A stretch of DNA of 64,000 bases from UBA2040 sp041751955 (GTDB lineage Bacteria; Bacteroidota; Bacteroidia; Flavobacteriales_D; Crocinitomicaceae): the NCBI GenBank assembly GCA_041751955.1, contig JBGSIB010000059.1, positions 1 through 64,000 on the forward strand, written 5' to 3'. Each line of letters opens with the position of its first letter. Position 1 is the first letter of the stretch. A program made the position numbers and the translations under genes. Shown piece by piece: positions 36,361-45,771 of this stretch. The notes beneath the pieces are model-generated. The model had not been told where the DNA came from. It saw only the letters and a program-made list of their open reading frames with translations, and searched no databases.

Positions 36361-36371
36361 TTTAAATGGAA

Positions 36372-36815
36372 TTATAACTCATGTACTTTGTCAAGAACAT
36401 CCCAGGTATGATCAGCTAATAATTTGACCGTTGCTAGATAAACTAAAGTCGTTTTACTTCGACCCCAATCTTGGGGTGCAATTAAGGATAGAATGTACCT
36501 AGCTTCTTTTTCGTACAAAAAATACGTATGATTGATGAGCGGTTCGAAACGCATTTCTGCTTGATAAATGTATTCCGAAATTCGTTTTCTATCCTGTAGT
36601 TTATTGGCTTGATCCGATAGAAGTTTCATCTGCTCATAAATCTGAGCCATTTGCATGTCCGTTTGATGATCCATGGCAGACAACGCTCTACCTTTTAGTT
36701 TTCCTTGATCTTCAGGCTTGATTAAGGCAGAACCAGAATGATGCGCGTAGGGCAAGGTACTCGGTGTTTCCGTTATTTTGTCAGGGTCAATAGGATTGAT
36801 AAAATCTTCACTCAT
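36372..36815 (-). CDS. DUF2452 domain protein
   Basis: A 147-residue cytoplasmic protein fitting DUF2452: it begins with NPIDPDKITETPSTLPYAHH and continues through a helical middle (MDHQTDMQMAQIYEQMKLL) and YFLYEKEARYILSLIAPQDW. Function unknown. It lies 12 bp upstream of the peroxidase gene and 37 bp after rocD, so one operon is possible. Confidence 0.8.
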   Translation of the reverse strand: MSEDFINPIDPDKITETPSTLPYAHHSGSALIKPEDQGKLKGRALSAMDHQTDMQMAQIYEQMKLLSDQANKLQDRKRISEYIYQAEMRFEPLINHTYFLYEKEARYILSLIAPQDWGRSKTTLVYLATVKLLADHTWDVLDKVHEL

Positions 36816-36852
36816 GGTTTTCTAAACAAATTGGCGAAAAGAAAGTTCGGAT

Positions 36853-38133
36853 TTATTTTTTAAACTCTTGGATTGTTTTTTCAATTATAGCAACACATTC
36901 CATCAGTTCGTCTTCAGTCATAACCAAAGGTGGCGCAAAACGAATGATGTTTCCATGTGTTGGTTTGGCTAATAATCCATTGTCTTTCAGTGCCACGCAC
37001 AAATTCCAAGCAGTTTCGCTTTCTGGCGTATCGTTGATGATGATGGCATTCAGCAAACCTTTTCCTCTAACTTTTACCACTAAATCTGTTTCGTTAATGA
37101 TGCGATTCATTTCTTTTCGGAAAATATGGCCCAATCTTCTCGCATTTTGAGCTAAATTTTCATCAGAAACTACATCAAGTGCGGCCATTGCTACTTTTGC
37201 AGCAATTGGATTTCCACCAAAAGTTGAACCGTGTTGACCAGGTTTGATCACGTCCATTACATCATTATCTGCCAGCACCGCCGAAACTGGATAGGCACCA
37301 CCTGAAATGGCTTTTCCTAAAATTAATACATCTGGTTTGGTATATGTCGCTTGCTGCTCACAGCTATTCTCACAGGTGCAATTTCCGCAAACAGCTAGTA
37401 GACTTCCTGTTCGGGCTATTCCTGTTTGCACTTCGTCGGCAATGAACAACATTCCATTGGCATGACAAATAGCTTGTGCTGTTGAAATAAAATCATCATC
37501 TGGAGTATAAACTCCCGCTTCGCCTTGTATAGGTTCAACTAGAAATCCGATTACATTTTTTAGTTTCGCTACTTGCTCTAGAGCTTTGGTGTCGTTATAT
37601 GGAATTGTAATAAAACCTCCTGTATATGGTCCAAAATTCTTTTTGGCATTCTCGTCGTCCGAAAAAGAAATGATTGTTGTCGTTCTTCCATGAAAATTTC
37701 CGGCGCATACAACAATGATGGCTTCATTTTCAGCTATTCCATTTTTTTCGTAAGCCCATTTACGGGTTATTTTGATTGCTGTTTCAACAGCTTCGGCACC
37801 AGTGTTCATCGGTAGAACCTTATCAAAACCAAAGTATTCAGTAATGTATTTTTCATACGGACCCAAGGCGTCATTATAAAACGCACGAGAAGTCAAACTC
37901 AATGTTTGCGCTTGCTCCATCATTGCGTTTACAATTTTAGGATGGCAATGACCTTGATTAACAGCAGAATAAGCCGAAAGAAAATCAAAATATTTTTTAC
38001 CGTCAACATCCCAAACAAATACACCTTCACCACGACTCAATACCACAGGTAATGGATGGTAATTGTGCGCTCCATGTTTATTCTCTAATTCTATAAAATG
38101 TGCTGTTGATTCGGCTTGCATGGTTGTACTCAT
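36853..38133 (-). CDS. rocD: Ornithine--oxo-acid transaminase with a Cys-rich insertion
   Basis: A 426-residue PLP enzyme converting ornithine to glutamate semialdehyde. SAYSAVNQGHCHPKI near 47-61, FIADEVQTGIARTG near 230-243 and the PLP lysine in LILGKAISGG near 273 are typical. Between ARTG and the lysine the protein has CGNCTCENSCEQQATYT (near 249-265), about a dozen residues longer than in B. subtilis or human OAT and with four cysteines in C-x2-C-x-C-x3-C. Start at 38133; no other in-frame start fits the family better. Confidence 0.93.
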   Translation of the reverse strand: MSTTMQAESTAHFIELENKHGAHNYHPLPVVLSRGEGVFVWDVDGKKYFDFLSAYSAVNQGHCHPKIVNAMMEQAQTLSLTSRAFYNDALGPYEKYITEYFGFDKVLPMNTGAEAVETAIKITRKWAYEKNGIAENEAIIVVCAGNFHGRTTTIISFSDDENAKKNFGPYTGGFITIPYNDTKALEQVAKLKNVIGFLVEPIQGEAGVYTPDDDFISTAQAICHANGMLFIADEVQTGIARTGSLLAVCGNCTCENSCEQQATYTKPDVLILGKAISGGAYPVSAVLADNDVMDVIKPGQHGSTFGGNPIAAKVAMAALDVVSDENLAQNARRLGHIFRKEMNRIINETDLVVKVRGKGLLNAIIINDTPESETAWNLCVALKDNGLLAKPTHGNIIRFAPPLVMTEDELMECVAIIEKTIQEFKK

Positions 38134-38307
38134 GGGATTTGTTTGTGTTCTTAATTATGGAATTTGAAAATGTTTTTCTTCTGAAATTCCTTTTTTCATT
38201 GACTTTCTACAAAATTAACGAAAGCTCCTCGAAAATCCATTTATTTTCACTGAAATGTCTGAGTAATTTGAATTTCGAGTATATTCATGGTTCAAAAACT
38301 CAAATTA

Positions 38308-39048
38308 ATGAACACAATCAAGAATAGTCTTTCTGCCATTATAATTAGTATTGCCGTTGTGCTTGGACTTGTGATATTAGCTAAGGCTTATGTTAAACGA
38401 GGTAATGTGACCGATGCTGTTAGCGTCACAGGAATGGGGGACGAGGATTTTACCAGTGATTTAATAGTTTGGCGAGCAAGTTTTTCTCAGAAAAGTATGG
38501 ACTTGCAAGAGGCTTCAGCGAATTTGACGTCGAGCAGAAATAAAATCAAAAAATACCTAACATCGAAAGGTGTTAATGCTGAAGAAGTTATTTTTCAAGC
38601 CATTGACATTCGAAAAGACTTTTCTTACGAATACGATTCGTACGGCGGTCAGCGTAGTTCTTATTTCACAGGATACGTTCTAGACCAACAATTGAAGATA
38701 GAAAGTAAAGATGTGGATAAAGTTGAGGAATTGTCTCGATCTGCAAGTGAGTTGATTAATATGGGAATAGAACTTGTTTCATTTTCACCAGAATATTATT
38801 ATACGAAGTTAGCTCAGTTGAAAATCAAAATGATTGAATCGGCTACAAAGGACGCTAAAACACGGGCAGAGACGATAGCAAAGAATGCTGGAGGTAACTT
38901 AGGAAGGCTGAAAACTGCTGATATGGGAGTTTTTCAAATAACAGGACAAAATTCAACAGAAGAATATAGTTGGGGTGGAAGTTTCAATACCAGTTCGAAA
39001 AAGAAAACGGCAAGTATCACAATCCGATTGAAATACGATGTAGATTAA
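38308..39048 (+). CDS. SIMPL domain (DUF541) membrane-anchored protein
   Basis: A 246-residue protein with an N-terminal transmembrane anchor (residues 8-29) and a SIMPL/DUF541 domain (residues ~40-246; VTGMGDEDFTSDLIVWRASF). Such proteins are exposed to the periplasm and of unclear function. I start at the ATG at 38308 because the seven residues from an earlier ATG at 38287 lengthen the basic head without benefit. Followed by a small gene and PspA in the same direction. Confidence 0.83.
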   Translation: MNTIKNSLSAIIISIAVVLGLVILAKAYVKRGNVTDAVSVTGMGDEDFTSDLIVWRASFSQKSMDLQEASANLTSSRNKIKKYLTSKGVNAEEVIFQAIDIRKDFSYEYDSYGGQRSSYFTGYVLDQQLKIESKDVDKVEELSRSASELINMGIELVSFSPEYYYTKLAQLKIKMIESATKDAKTRAETIAKNAGGNLGRLKTADMGVFQITGQNSTEEYSWGGSFNTSSKKKTASITIRLKYDVD

Positions 39049-39083
39049 CTACGAGAATTGGTATATTTGAAAAAAAAATAGAC

Positions 39084-39341
39084 ATGTCAAGCAAAAGATT
39101 ACTGAAAAAAAGTTTAAACAACATGGTTTTTGATGTTGTTGATGAATGTTTCCACATACAGGAAGTAAATCCTTCAAAAATGGATAAAACAGAAGCGCTT
39201 TTTGATAAAGTAGCAGATTTTCAGGATGTTATTCTACAGGAAATACATGCTGCAAAAACGAAAAAAGAATTCAATCCTATCGTGCAAAAGATCAATGATA
39301 TGCAGGTGGTATTCACAGATGAACTGAACGAATTACATTAG
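39084..39341 (+). CDS. Small hypothetical protein (85 aa)
   Basis: An 85-residue, mainly helical acidic protein with no membrane segment, starting at ATG 39084. The longer frame (from 38970) lies inside the SIMPL gene. A TATATTTG promoter-like box at 39062-39069 would give it a short leader of its own. It sits 21 bp before the PspA gene and may be its partner. No family recognised. Confidence 0.65.
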   Translation: MSSKRLLKKSLNNMVFDVVDECFHIQEVNPSKMDKTEALFDKVADFQDVILQEIHAAKTKKEFNPIVQKINDMQVVFTDELNELH

Positions 39342-39362
39342 TATTACTTTAAACAATAGATT

Positions 39363-40067
39363 ATGTGGGAATGGTTAAAACGACTATTTAGAATAGGGAA
39401 AGCTGAGGCACATTCAGCTCTGGATGCATTGGAAAATCCAATCAAAATGACGGAACAAGGCATCCGTGAATTGAAAGCCAACCAAGAAAAAGCGCTCGTA
39501 GCTATGGCGGAAGTAAAAGCCATGGGAATTCGAGCGAAAGGTGATGCTGAAGCGCAAGAAGCGAAAGCAAAAGAATACGAAGTGAAAGCTTTGGCTCTAT
39601 TGAAGAAAGCGAAAGAAGGTGAAATGGAGCAAAGCGAAGCCGATCGTTTGGCGAGTGAAGCTCTTTTGAGAAAACAAGAGAATCTAAAGTTAGCCGAAGC
39701 TTCTAGAAAAAATCAAATAACTTACGAAGGTCATTCTGATAAATTAGAATCGAATATTGAAGGTTTGAAATCGAATATTGCCAAATATGAAGGCGAATTG
39801 AAAACTTTAAAAGCAAGAGCGAAAGTAGCAACAGCAACAAAAGATATCAATAGAGATTTGGCGAATATCGATTCTTCTAGCACAGTTTCTATGTTGGAAA
39901 GAATGAAAGATAAAGTGGCTGAACAAGAGGCTTTGGCCGAATCTTACGCCGAAATTGCTCATGAATCCCGTTCCGTTGACGATGAAATTGATGCAGCCTT
40001 GAAAGGGTCAGAAGCTGAGATGTTAGTAAAAGACGATTTGGAAGCTTTAAAGTCTCAATTGTCATAA
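39363..40067 (+). CDS. PspA/IM30 family protein
   Basis: A 234-residue coiled-coil protein of the PspA/Vipp1 (ESCRT-III-like) family. The N-terminal helix with conserved LDALENPIKMTEQGIRELKA is followed by long Ala/Glu/Lys-rich helices. These proteins bind and stabilise damaged inner membrane. There is no signal peptide. It ends a run of three co-oriented genes closed by a strong terminator. Confidence 0.9.
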   Translation: MWEWLKRLFRIGKAEAHSALDALENPIKMTEQGIRELKANQEKALVAMAEVKAMGIRAKGDAEAQEAKAKEYEVKALALLKKAKEGEMEQSEADRLASEALLRKQENLKLAEASRKNQITYEGHSDKLESNIEGLKSNIAKYEGELKTLKARAKVATATKDINRDLANIDSSSTVSMLERMKDKVAEQEALAESYAEIAHESRSVDDEIDAALKGSEAEMLVKDDLEALKSQLS

Positions 40068-40087
40068 TCGATATTTAACTATTTTTG

Positions 40088-40118
40088 AAAGGTGAGCCGT
40101 TTTGGTTCACCTTTTTTT
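40088..40118 (+). terminator. Rho-independent terminator after the PspA gene
   Basis: AAAGGTGAGCC pairs with GGTTCACCTTT around GTTTT, then a T run. It lies just before the DASS transporter start and excludes the earlier in-frame TTG at 40102 as a start. Confidence 0.85.
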
Positions 40119-40125
40119 TGCTTTT

Positions 40126-41496
40126 ATGACAAGAGACAGAATATTACTTGCAATAGGATTAATCGGATTTTTCACTGCGATAATTGTAACCGGTGGACGA
40201 GATCATTTCGTTAGCGCCATTGCTATGGGTGCTTTGATGATTTATTTGTGGATAACAGAAAGTATTCCTATTTACGTAACTGCTTTAATACCTTTTGTGG
40301 TTGGTGTTCCTTTAGGTATTATCGATACCAAACAATTGGCCTTAGCGTATGGAGACAAAAATGTGTTTCTCTTTTTAGGTGGATTTATTTTGGCCTTAGC
40401 ACTAGAAAAATGGCATGTTCATAAACAAGTGGCGCGCATTATTATTCATTTTGTTGGCTATTCCAAGCCCAGGATTTTATTGGGTTTTTTGATCAGTACC
40501 GCATTTCTTAGCATGTGGATTTCGAATACAGCTACAGCATTAATGATGTTACCTATGGCGCTAGCTGTTATTAATGTTTTGCCTGCTAAAGATCAAAAAG
40601 GAAAATTTGCGTTGTACCTTTTGTTGTCTATTGCTTATGCTGCTTCTATAGGTGGAATGGGAACTTTAGTTGGTTCTCCACCAAACATCCAAATGGCAGG
40701 TATTTTAGACAAATCTTTTGATATTCAAGTTAGTTTTTCTGATTGGATGAAATTTGGTATTCCGCTGGCAGTGACCATGATTGCTATCATTTACCTTTAT
40801 TTTTATTTCCGAATGGGTGATGAGAGAAAAGAACATCCCGAAGATTTCGTTTTGGAAAAGAAACCGTGGATTTTACCTCAGAAAAGGGTAGTGGCCGTTT
40901 TCACCTTGGTTGTGATTTTGTGGATCTTCCGAAAAAGTATTTCTGATTTAATTGGTTTTCCGTACGGAGATGAAACGGCGGCTCTTTTCGGTAGTATACT
41001 CTTGTTTTTGATTCCTGGAGATAAAGACACAAAATTACTTACCTGGAAGGATACAGAGAAATTACCATGGGGAATTCTAATTCTATTTGGTGGTGGCTTG
41101 GCTTTGGCCGCAACGCTTGAAGCAAACGGAATTATTCAGTTCATCACTACCTTGTTTGACGACGTCAAAACGTGGCACCATCTTTTGTTAATGTTTATTA
41201 TCGTAGCCATAGCCATTTTTGGAACCGAGTTTATGTCGAATCTGGCTCTCGTGACTCTTTTTATTCCAATTATTGGGGCATTTGCGCAGGTTACAGACTA
41301 TAGCATTGTTCAACTTTGTATGCCAGTAACATTTGCGGCTAGTTGTGCCTTCATGCTTCCCGTCGGAACACCACCGAATGCAATTGTATTTTCTTCAGGA
41401 AAAATAACCATTGCTCAAATGTCGCGTATTGGGTTCGTTTTCAATATTTTTGCCCTCCTATTGATCAGTTTTGTAGCTTATTTTTTCATGGGATGA
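40126..41496 (+). CDS. DASS/SLC13-family sodium-coupled anion transporter
   Basis: A 456-residue inner-membrane transporter with about eleven hydrophobic helices. SNTATALMMLPMALAV near 133 and LPVGTPPNAIVFSSG near 418-432 are the two SNT/helix-hairpin motifs of SLC13 dicarboxylate, citrate or sulfate transporters. The substrate cannot be set from sequence. ATG 40126 is 8 bp after the terminator T run. Its 3' neighbour is yaaA. Confidence 0.88.
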   Translation: MTRDRILLAIGLIGFFTAIIVTGGRDHFVSAIAMGALMIYLWITESIPIYVTALIPFVVGVPLGIIDTKQLALAYGDKNVFLFLGGFILALALEKWHVHKQVARIIIHFVGYSKPRILLGFLISTAFLSMWISNTATALMMLPMALAVINVLPAKDQKGKFALYLLLSIAYAASIGGMGTLVGSPPNIQMAGILDKSFDIQVSFSDWMKFGIPLAVTMIAIIYLYFYFRMGDERKEHPEDFVLEKKPWILPQKRVVAVFTLVVILWIFRKSISDLIGFPYGDETAALFGSILLFLIPGDKDTKLLTWKDTEKLPWGILILFGGGLALAATLEANGIIQFITTLFDDVKTWHHLLLMFIIVAIAIFGTEFMSNLALVTLFIPIIGAFAQVTDYSIVQLCMPVTFAASCAFMLPVGTPPNAIVFSSGKITIAQMSRIGFVFNIFALLLISFVAYFFMG

Positions 41497-41543
41497 TCAA
41501 AACCAAAACATGGTTTCAAGCGTTAGTTTGCTAAATTTGTTTC

Positions 41544-42308
41544 ATGAAAATTCTAATATCTCCAGCGAAATCTATACAAAAACAAGAACTTCAATCGAGT
41601 TTAACACCTACGGAAGGTGTTTTTCTTAATGAAGCAGATGCGCTAGCCAAAAAACTAAAGAAATTTACTGTTCGAAAAATAGAAAAAATGATGCACGTCA
41701 GTAATGATATTGCATCGTTGAATTATAATCGGTTTCAAAATTGGGAAAAACCTGTGGATTTGACAGAAGAATCTAGACCAGCAATTTCTTTGTTTACTGG
41801 AGAAGTTTATCGCGGTTTAGATGCGGTTTCCCTTTCTGAAAAATCCATGGAATATGCTCAAAATAATCTACGCATACTTTCAGGAATGTACGGACTTTTA
41901 AAACCAATGGACTTGATGTATCCTTATCGTCTGGAAATGGGAACTTCATGGGCTGTCACCCCGAAACAAACCAATCTATACAAATTCTGGGGTTCCAAAT
42001 TGGCAAAAGAACTGAATACCCAAATATCGAAAGGAGAAGAGATAATCAATTTGGCTTCGGCCGAATATTTCAAGGCTATCGACCAGAAAACTATCAAAGC
42101 AAATATTATCACACCCGTTTTTAAGGAATTGAAAAATGGTGAGTATAAAGTTATCATGACTTTTGCGAAGAATGCACGTGGAAGAATGACTCGATATATT
42201 ATTGAAAATCAATTGAATAATACCGAAAATGTAAAGTCCTTTGATTGGGACGGTTATCGTTTTCATGAAGCTCTCTCCAGCGATAACGAATGGGTTTTTA
42301 CACGTTAA
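41544..42308 (+). CDS. yaaA: Peroxide stress protein YaaA (UPF0246)
   Basis: A 254-residue member of the YaaA family, which limits iron-driven oxidative damage in E. coli. The N-terminus MKILISPAKSIQ, FTGEVYRGLDA near 88-98, and NARGRMTRYII near 208-218 are all family signatures. It is cytoplasmic; length is normal. It lies 47 bp downstream of the DASS transporter. Confidence 0.93.
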   Translation: MKILISPAKSIQKQELQSSLTPTEGVFLNEADALAKKLKKFTVRKIEKMMHVSNDIASLNYNRFQNWEKPVDLTEESRPAISLFTGEVYRGLDAVSLSEKSMEYAQNNLRILSGMYGLLKPMDLMYPYRLEMGTSWAVTPKQTNLYKFWGSKLAKELNTQISKGEEIINLASAEYFKAIDQKTIKANIITPVFKELKNGEYKVIMTFAKNARGRMTRYIIENQLNNTENVKSFDWDGYRFHEALSSDNEWVFTR

Positions 42309-42341
42309 AAAAGGTAAGCCAAATTCACACATTCATTGGTT

Positions 42342-42381
42342 CAAACAACTCAGGCAAAATAAGGTCTGCTTGAGTTGTTTG
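42342..42381. repeat. Inverted repeat between convergent genes
   Basis: CAAACAACTCA (42342-42352) and TGAGTTGTTTG (42371-42381) form an 11-bp perfect stem with an 18-nt loop. There is no T run after either arm, so its role as a terminator between yaaA and mtaB is uncertain. Confidence 0.55.
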
Positions 42382-42456
42382 CCCAAATCCAAATTACCTA
42401 TAAGAATCAGCCAATTGTAGTAGATTGAAAATAAATAAACTGATTAAACGATGGTT

Positions 42457-43776
42457 TTATGCCGTCTCCAATTGGCAAACAATCGCTTTCATCACCTGAT
42501 CCCGATCTATTTCAGTCAATTCAATGGTTTGAAAAGTATTTACCAATGCCTCATTGAAAGGCAATTTCACTTTAATATAGTTTTCTGTGAAGCCGAACAT
42601 CATTCCGTTTTCTTCATCTGCTTCTAAAAGAACAGTTCGCTTAGTTCCTACTTGTGATTCGTAAAAAGCTCTTTTCTTTTTATCGGAAAGAATGTGCAGC
42701 ATTTTGCTTCTTTCTCTTCGCACTTGCATAGGAACAGCTGTACCCAATTTCATCGCAGAGGTATTCGCGCGCTCAGAGTAGGTGAAAACGTGTAAATATG
42801 AAATGTCTAAATCTTTCAGGAAATCAATAGTTTCCATGAATTCTTCATCTGTTTCGCTAGGAAACCCAACGATAACATCAACGCCTATACAACAATCTGG
42901 ACGAAGTGATTTAATGTAAGTGACACGCTCTGCATACAGTTCACGTTCGTATTTTCTACGCATAGTTTTCAATACGCGATTACTACCCGACTGAAGAGGA
43001 ATGTGAAAGTGTGGTACAAATCGTTTTGATTCGTCTAGACAAAAATGAATGATGGCATTGCTCAATAAATTCGGTTCGATAGAGGAAATGCGGTAACGGT
43101 CGATGCCTTCAACATGATCCAATTCGCGAATCAAACCTTCAAAATTCTCTTCGCCATCTTGACCAAAATCGCCAATATTTACGCCCGTTAGAACAACTTC
43201 TTTGATTTTCGTTTCGGCAATTTTTTTCGCTTCTAGAACAGTTGAAGCTATGCTGGCATTTCTACTTTTTCCTCGTGCTAAAGGAATGGTGCAAAAGCTG
43301 CAGAAATAGTCACAACCGTCTTGAATTTTCAAAAAGGATCGGGTTCTGTCGCCAAACGAGAAAGCCGGCACGAAATCATTGGTTTCCTTTATGTTTTCAT
43401 AGGAAACAACTGCCTTATCCGATTTTTCTTCCAGTTTTTCAATATGCTCAATCAAATTGAATTTTTCATTAGCACCGAGAACAAGGTCCACGCCAGGAAT
43501 TTGACCAATTTCTTCAGGTTTTAATTGAGCAAAACAACCAACTATGCAGACAAAAGCTTCAGGATTTATTTTCAAAGCTCTTTTAACCAGTTGTTTACAT
43601 TTTTTGTCGGCGTTGTCCGTTACCGAACATGTATTGATAATGTAAATGTCGGGTATTTCTTCAAAGTCCACTTTGGCATGTCCCGCATCTTCAAATAATC
43701 GAGCAATAGTCGATGTTTCGGAGAAGTTTAACTTGCAACCGAGGGTGTAAAATGCGACTTTTTTGTATCCTGTCAT
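42457..43776 (-). CDS. mtaB: tRNA (t6A37) methylthiotransferase MtaB-like radical SAM protein
   Basis: A 439-residue radical SAM methylthiotransferase that converts t6A37 to ms2t6A in tRNA (MtaB/CDKAL1 group). N-terminal MTTase cysteines are in TLGCKLNFSET and NTCSVTD, plus IVGCFAQ; the radical SAM cluster is CDYFCSFC. A TRAM domain closes the protein. I start at ATG 43776, which follows an ideal promoter; the frame is open to 43848, but those extra codons include the promoter. Confidence 0.93.
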   Translation of the reverse strand: MTGYKKVAFYTLGCKLNFSETSTIARLFEDAGHAKVDFEEIPDIYIINTCSVTDNADKKCKQLVKRALKINPEAFVCIVGCFAQLKPEEIGQIPGVDLVLGANEKFNLIEHIEKLEEKSDKAVVSYENIKETNDFVPAFSFGDRTRSFLKIQDGCDYFCSFCTIPLARGKSRNASIASTVLEAKKIAETKIKEVVLTGVNIGDFGQDGEENFEGLIRELDHVEGIDRYRISSIEPNLLSNAIIHFCLDESKRFVPHFHIPLQSGSNRVLKTMRRKYERELYAERVTYIKSLRPDCCIGVDVIVGFPSETDEEFMETIDFLKDLDISYLHVFTYSERANTSAMKLGTAVPMQVRRERSKMLHILSDKKKRAFYESQVGTKRTVLLEADEENGMMFGFTENYIKVKLPFNEALVNTFQTIELTEIDRDQVMKAIVCQLETA

Positions 43777-43787
43777 AATTGAGCGTG

Positions 43788-43818
43788 CAAAGATAGAGGC
43801 TTTGAAGCGGATTTCAAA
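43788..43818 (-). promoter_or_regulatory. Promoter of mtaB (TTTG-N19-TATCTTTG)
   Basis: On the minus strand TTTG (43818-43815), exactly 19 bp, then TATCTTTG (43795-43788) perfectly match the Bacteroidota consensus. The ATG at 43776 is 11 bp beyond the -7 box, so the leader is only a few bases and the upstream frame cannot be translated from this promoter. Confidence 0.8.
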
Positions 43819-43919
43819 CTTTTTAAAGCTCTTATGATGATGTTCCAAATGCTAAATTTGAGTTAAGAAGATGGAACACCCAAAATAATACTTAAATTAG
43901 GGCATCAAAATTAGAAAAT

Positions 43920-44147
43920 ATGCCAATTAGAATGGTTGAAGATGAGCCGGGTAGCAACTCATCGAACAATAACAGAGGGAATGCATCAAATACAAGAGGA
44001 CGAAGTTTTTCAGGAGGATCTGGATTGGGCGGAAATCTTGCAAATATCTTGGGTGCTCTTTTGCCGATACTTATAAAAAAGCCCAAATTGCTCATCATTG
44101 TTGCAATAGCAGGAATAGCCATATATTTTCTTTTTGGACGAGCCTAG
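43920..44147 (+). CDS. Small membrane protein identical in layout to the next protein's leader (75 aa)
   Basis: A 75-residue protein: MPIRMVEDEPG head, a Ser/Asn/Gly/Arg-rich linker (SFSGGSGLGG), LANILGALLPILIKKPKLL and one transmembrane helix ending GRA. The adjacent protease gene (44191) starts with nearly the same ~72 residues before its protease domain. The stop follows right after the helix, so this looks like a duplicated leader without a catalytic part. Function unknown; it may be a partner for membrane assembly (inference). Confidence 0.8.
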   Translation: MPIRMVEDEPGSNSSNNNRGNASNTRGRSFSGGSGLGGNLANILGALLPILIKKPKLLIIVAIAGIAIYFLFGRA

Positions 44148-44190
44148 TTTTCTCTCGTACATCAGTATAATCAATTAAAAATCATCAAAT

Positions 44191-45771
44191 ATGCCAATTC
44201 GAATGGTAGAAGACGAACCGGGGGGGAATTCGTCTAGTAATTCTGGTCGAAGTTCAAACTCTGGTGGAAGAAGTTTTTCCGGTGGCGGAGGAGCTGGTGG
44301 TGGTCTTGGCAACATATTGGGTGCCTTGTTGCCCTTTTTATTCAAAAGACCCAAACTGCTGATCGTTCTCGTAATAGTTGCTGTAGGAATTTACTTTTTC
44401 ATGGGCAAAGGTTGTTCTCCCTCAAGTTTGACGGACGGTGGTGGAGGTATTTCCAACTTTTTTAGAGGTGACGTTCTAGACAAAGATGTTTATGAAGAAA
44501 CGGAAATATATGAAGCTTTAGCCGATAACAAAAAGAATCCCTTGCCAGAAAGCGTTTCCTTGCAAAAATATTGTCCAACGCCTATGAATCAAGGTCAACA
44601 AGGTTCTTGTGTAGCATGGGCTAGTGCATTTGCCGCAAGAACGATTTTGGAAGCACAACGCACAGGAAAGGATCCCAATAGTGTAAAGTTTTCACCTTCT
44701 TATTTATACAATCAAATCGCATTGAAAGGCTGTCAGGGATCGTATGTGAAATACGCGATGGACAACATGTATGCGAAAGGAGCTGTCAATTTCCGTGATT
44801 TTAGATACGATGATACGGATTGCTCACGTCAGCCAACATCAGATTTAAGACAAAAAGCTGTTGATTATAAAATTAAAGGTTTTCAGCGTTTAACGAACGA
44901 ACAGAAAGGGAAATCCCATGAAATGTTGGCCATGAAACAAAATCTAAGTAAAGGTTCACCTGTGGTTATCGGTATGATGGTTGGAGGAACTTTTATGTCT
45001 AACATGATAGGGAAAGATACGTGGATTCCAACGCAAGGTGATTATTCGCAAAGTGGGTTTGGAGGTCATGCCATGTGCGTAATTGGCTATGATGATTATA
45101 AAAATGGTGGTTCTTTTCTTTTGATGAACAGTTGGGGAACGGAATGGGGCAAAGGTGGATTTGCTTGGGTTCGCTACACCGATTTCAAGGAATTCAATGT
45201 TGAAGCCTATGGTTTGTATCCTATGGGAAATGCCGATAAAGTGCAACCCACTTCATTTTCAGGTTCTTTCGGTTTAGAATTGAACGACGGTAAGAAAAGT
45301 ATTGCTTTGAAAGAAATGGCTGATAATTACTTTGAAACAACAAACAAACTCAGTATGAAGGATAAATTCAAAGTTGAATTCACCAATTCAGTTGAATGTT
45401 ATACCTACATTTTTGGTCAAGAAGTTGACGGAAGCTCCTACGTTTTGTTCCCATACACACCGAAACATTCACCTTATTGTGGTATCACTGGGACACGACT
45501 GTTTCCACATGATTTTTCCATGCAACCGGATGATAAAGGAACCAAGGATCAGTTTGCTGTAATCATAACACGAGAGCCTCTGGATTACGAAGTGATGAAC
45601 AAGAAAATTTCTCAAGCTTCCGGAACGGATTACAAAACAAAAGTAAAAAATGCACTGGGTACTGGGGTTGATGAAAGTATTCGCTTCACCCAAAAAGGGC
45701 AATTGATTTCATTCAGTAAAAGTTTAAGCAATACCAAAGCGGCGTTTTTCGTAATTGGAGTAAATAAATAA
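44191..45771 (+). CDS. Membrane-anchored papain-like (C1A) cysteine peptidase
   Basis: A 526-residue protein. Residues 1-75 are the MPIRMVEDEPG/linker/helix leader shared with the preceding gene. A C1 papain domain spans about 120-340: oxyanion Q134 and nucleophile C140 in MNQGQQGSCVAWA, H293 in GFGGHAMCVIGY and N313 in LMNSWGTEWG, so the full catalytic set is present. A ~180-residue beta-rich C-terminal region resembles DUF4384 sensing or adhesion domains (inference). The stop overlaps the cdd start by one base (TAATG). Confidence 0.87.
   Translation: MPIRMVEDEPGGNSSSNSGRSSNSGGRSFSGGGGAGGGLGNILGALLPFLFKRPKLLIVLVIVAVGIYFFMGKGCSPSSLTDGGGGISNFFRGDVLDKDVYEETEIYEALADNKKNPLPESVSLQKYCPTPMNQGQQGSCVAWASAFAARTILEAQRTGKDPNSVKFSPSYLYNQIALKGCQGSYVKYAMDNMYAKGAVNFRDFRYDDTDCSRQPTSDLRQKAVDYKIKGFQRLTNEQKGKSHEMLAMKQNLSKGSPVVIGMMVGGTFMSNMIGKDTWIPTQGDYSQSGFGGHAMCVIGYDDYKNGGSFLLMNSWGTEWGKGGFAWVRYTDFKEFNVEAYGLYPMGNADKVQPTSFSGSFGLELNDGKKSIALKEMADNYFETTNKLSMKDKFKVEFTNSVECYTYIFGQEVDGSSYVLFPYTPKHSPYCGITGTRLFPHDFSMQPDDKGTKDQFAVIITREPLDYEVMNKKISQASGTDYKTKVKNALGTGVDESIRFTQKGQLISFSKSLSNTKAAFFVIGVNK

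Noticed and set aside
42342..42381. Inverted repeat called as a terminator
   Set aside because: A perfect stem, but no T run on either side; reported only as a repeat.
43777..43848. Longer mtaB start at 43848
   Set aside because: The extra codons contain the mtaB promoter and lack family similarity.
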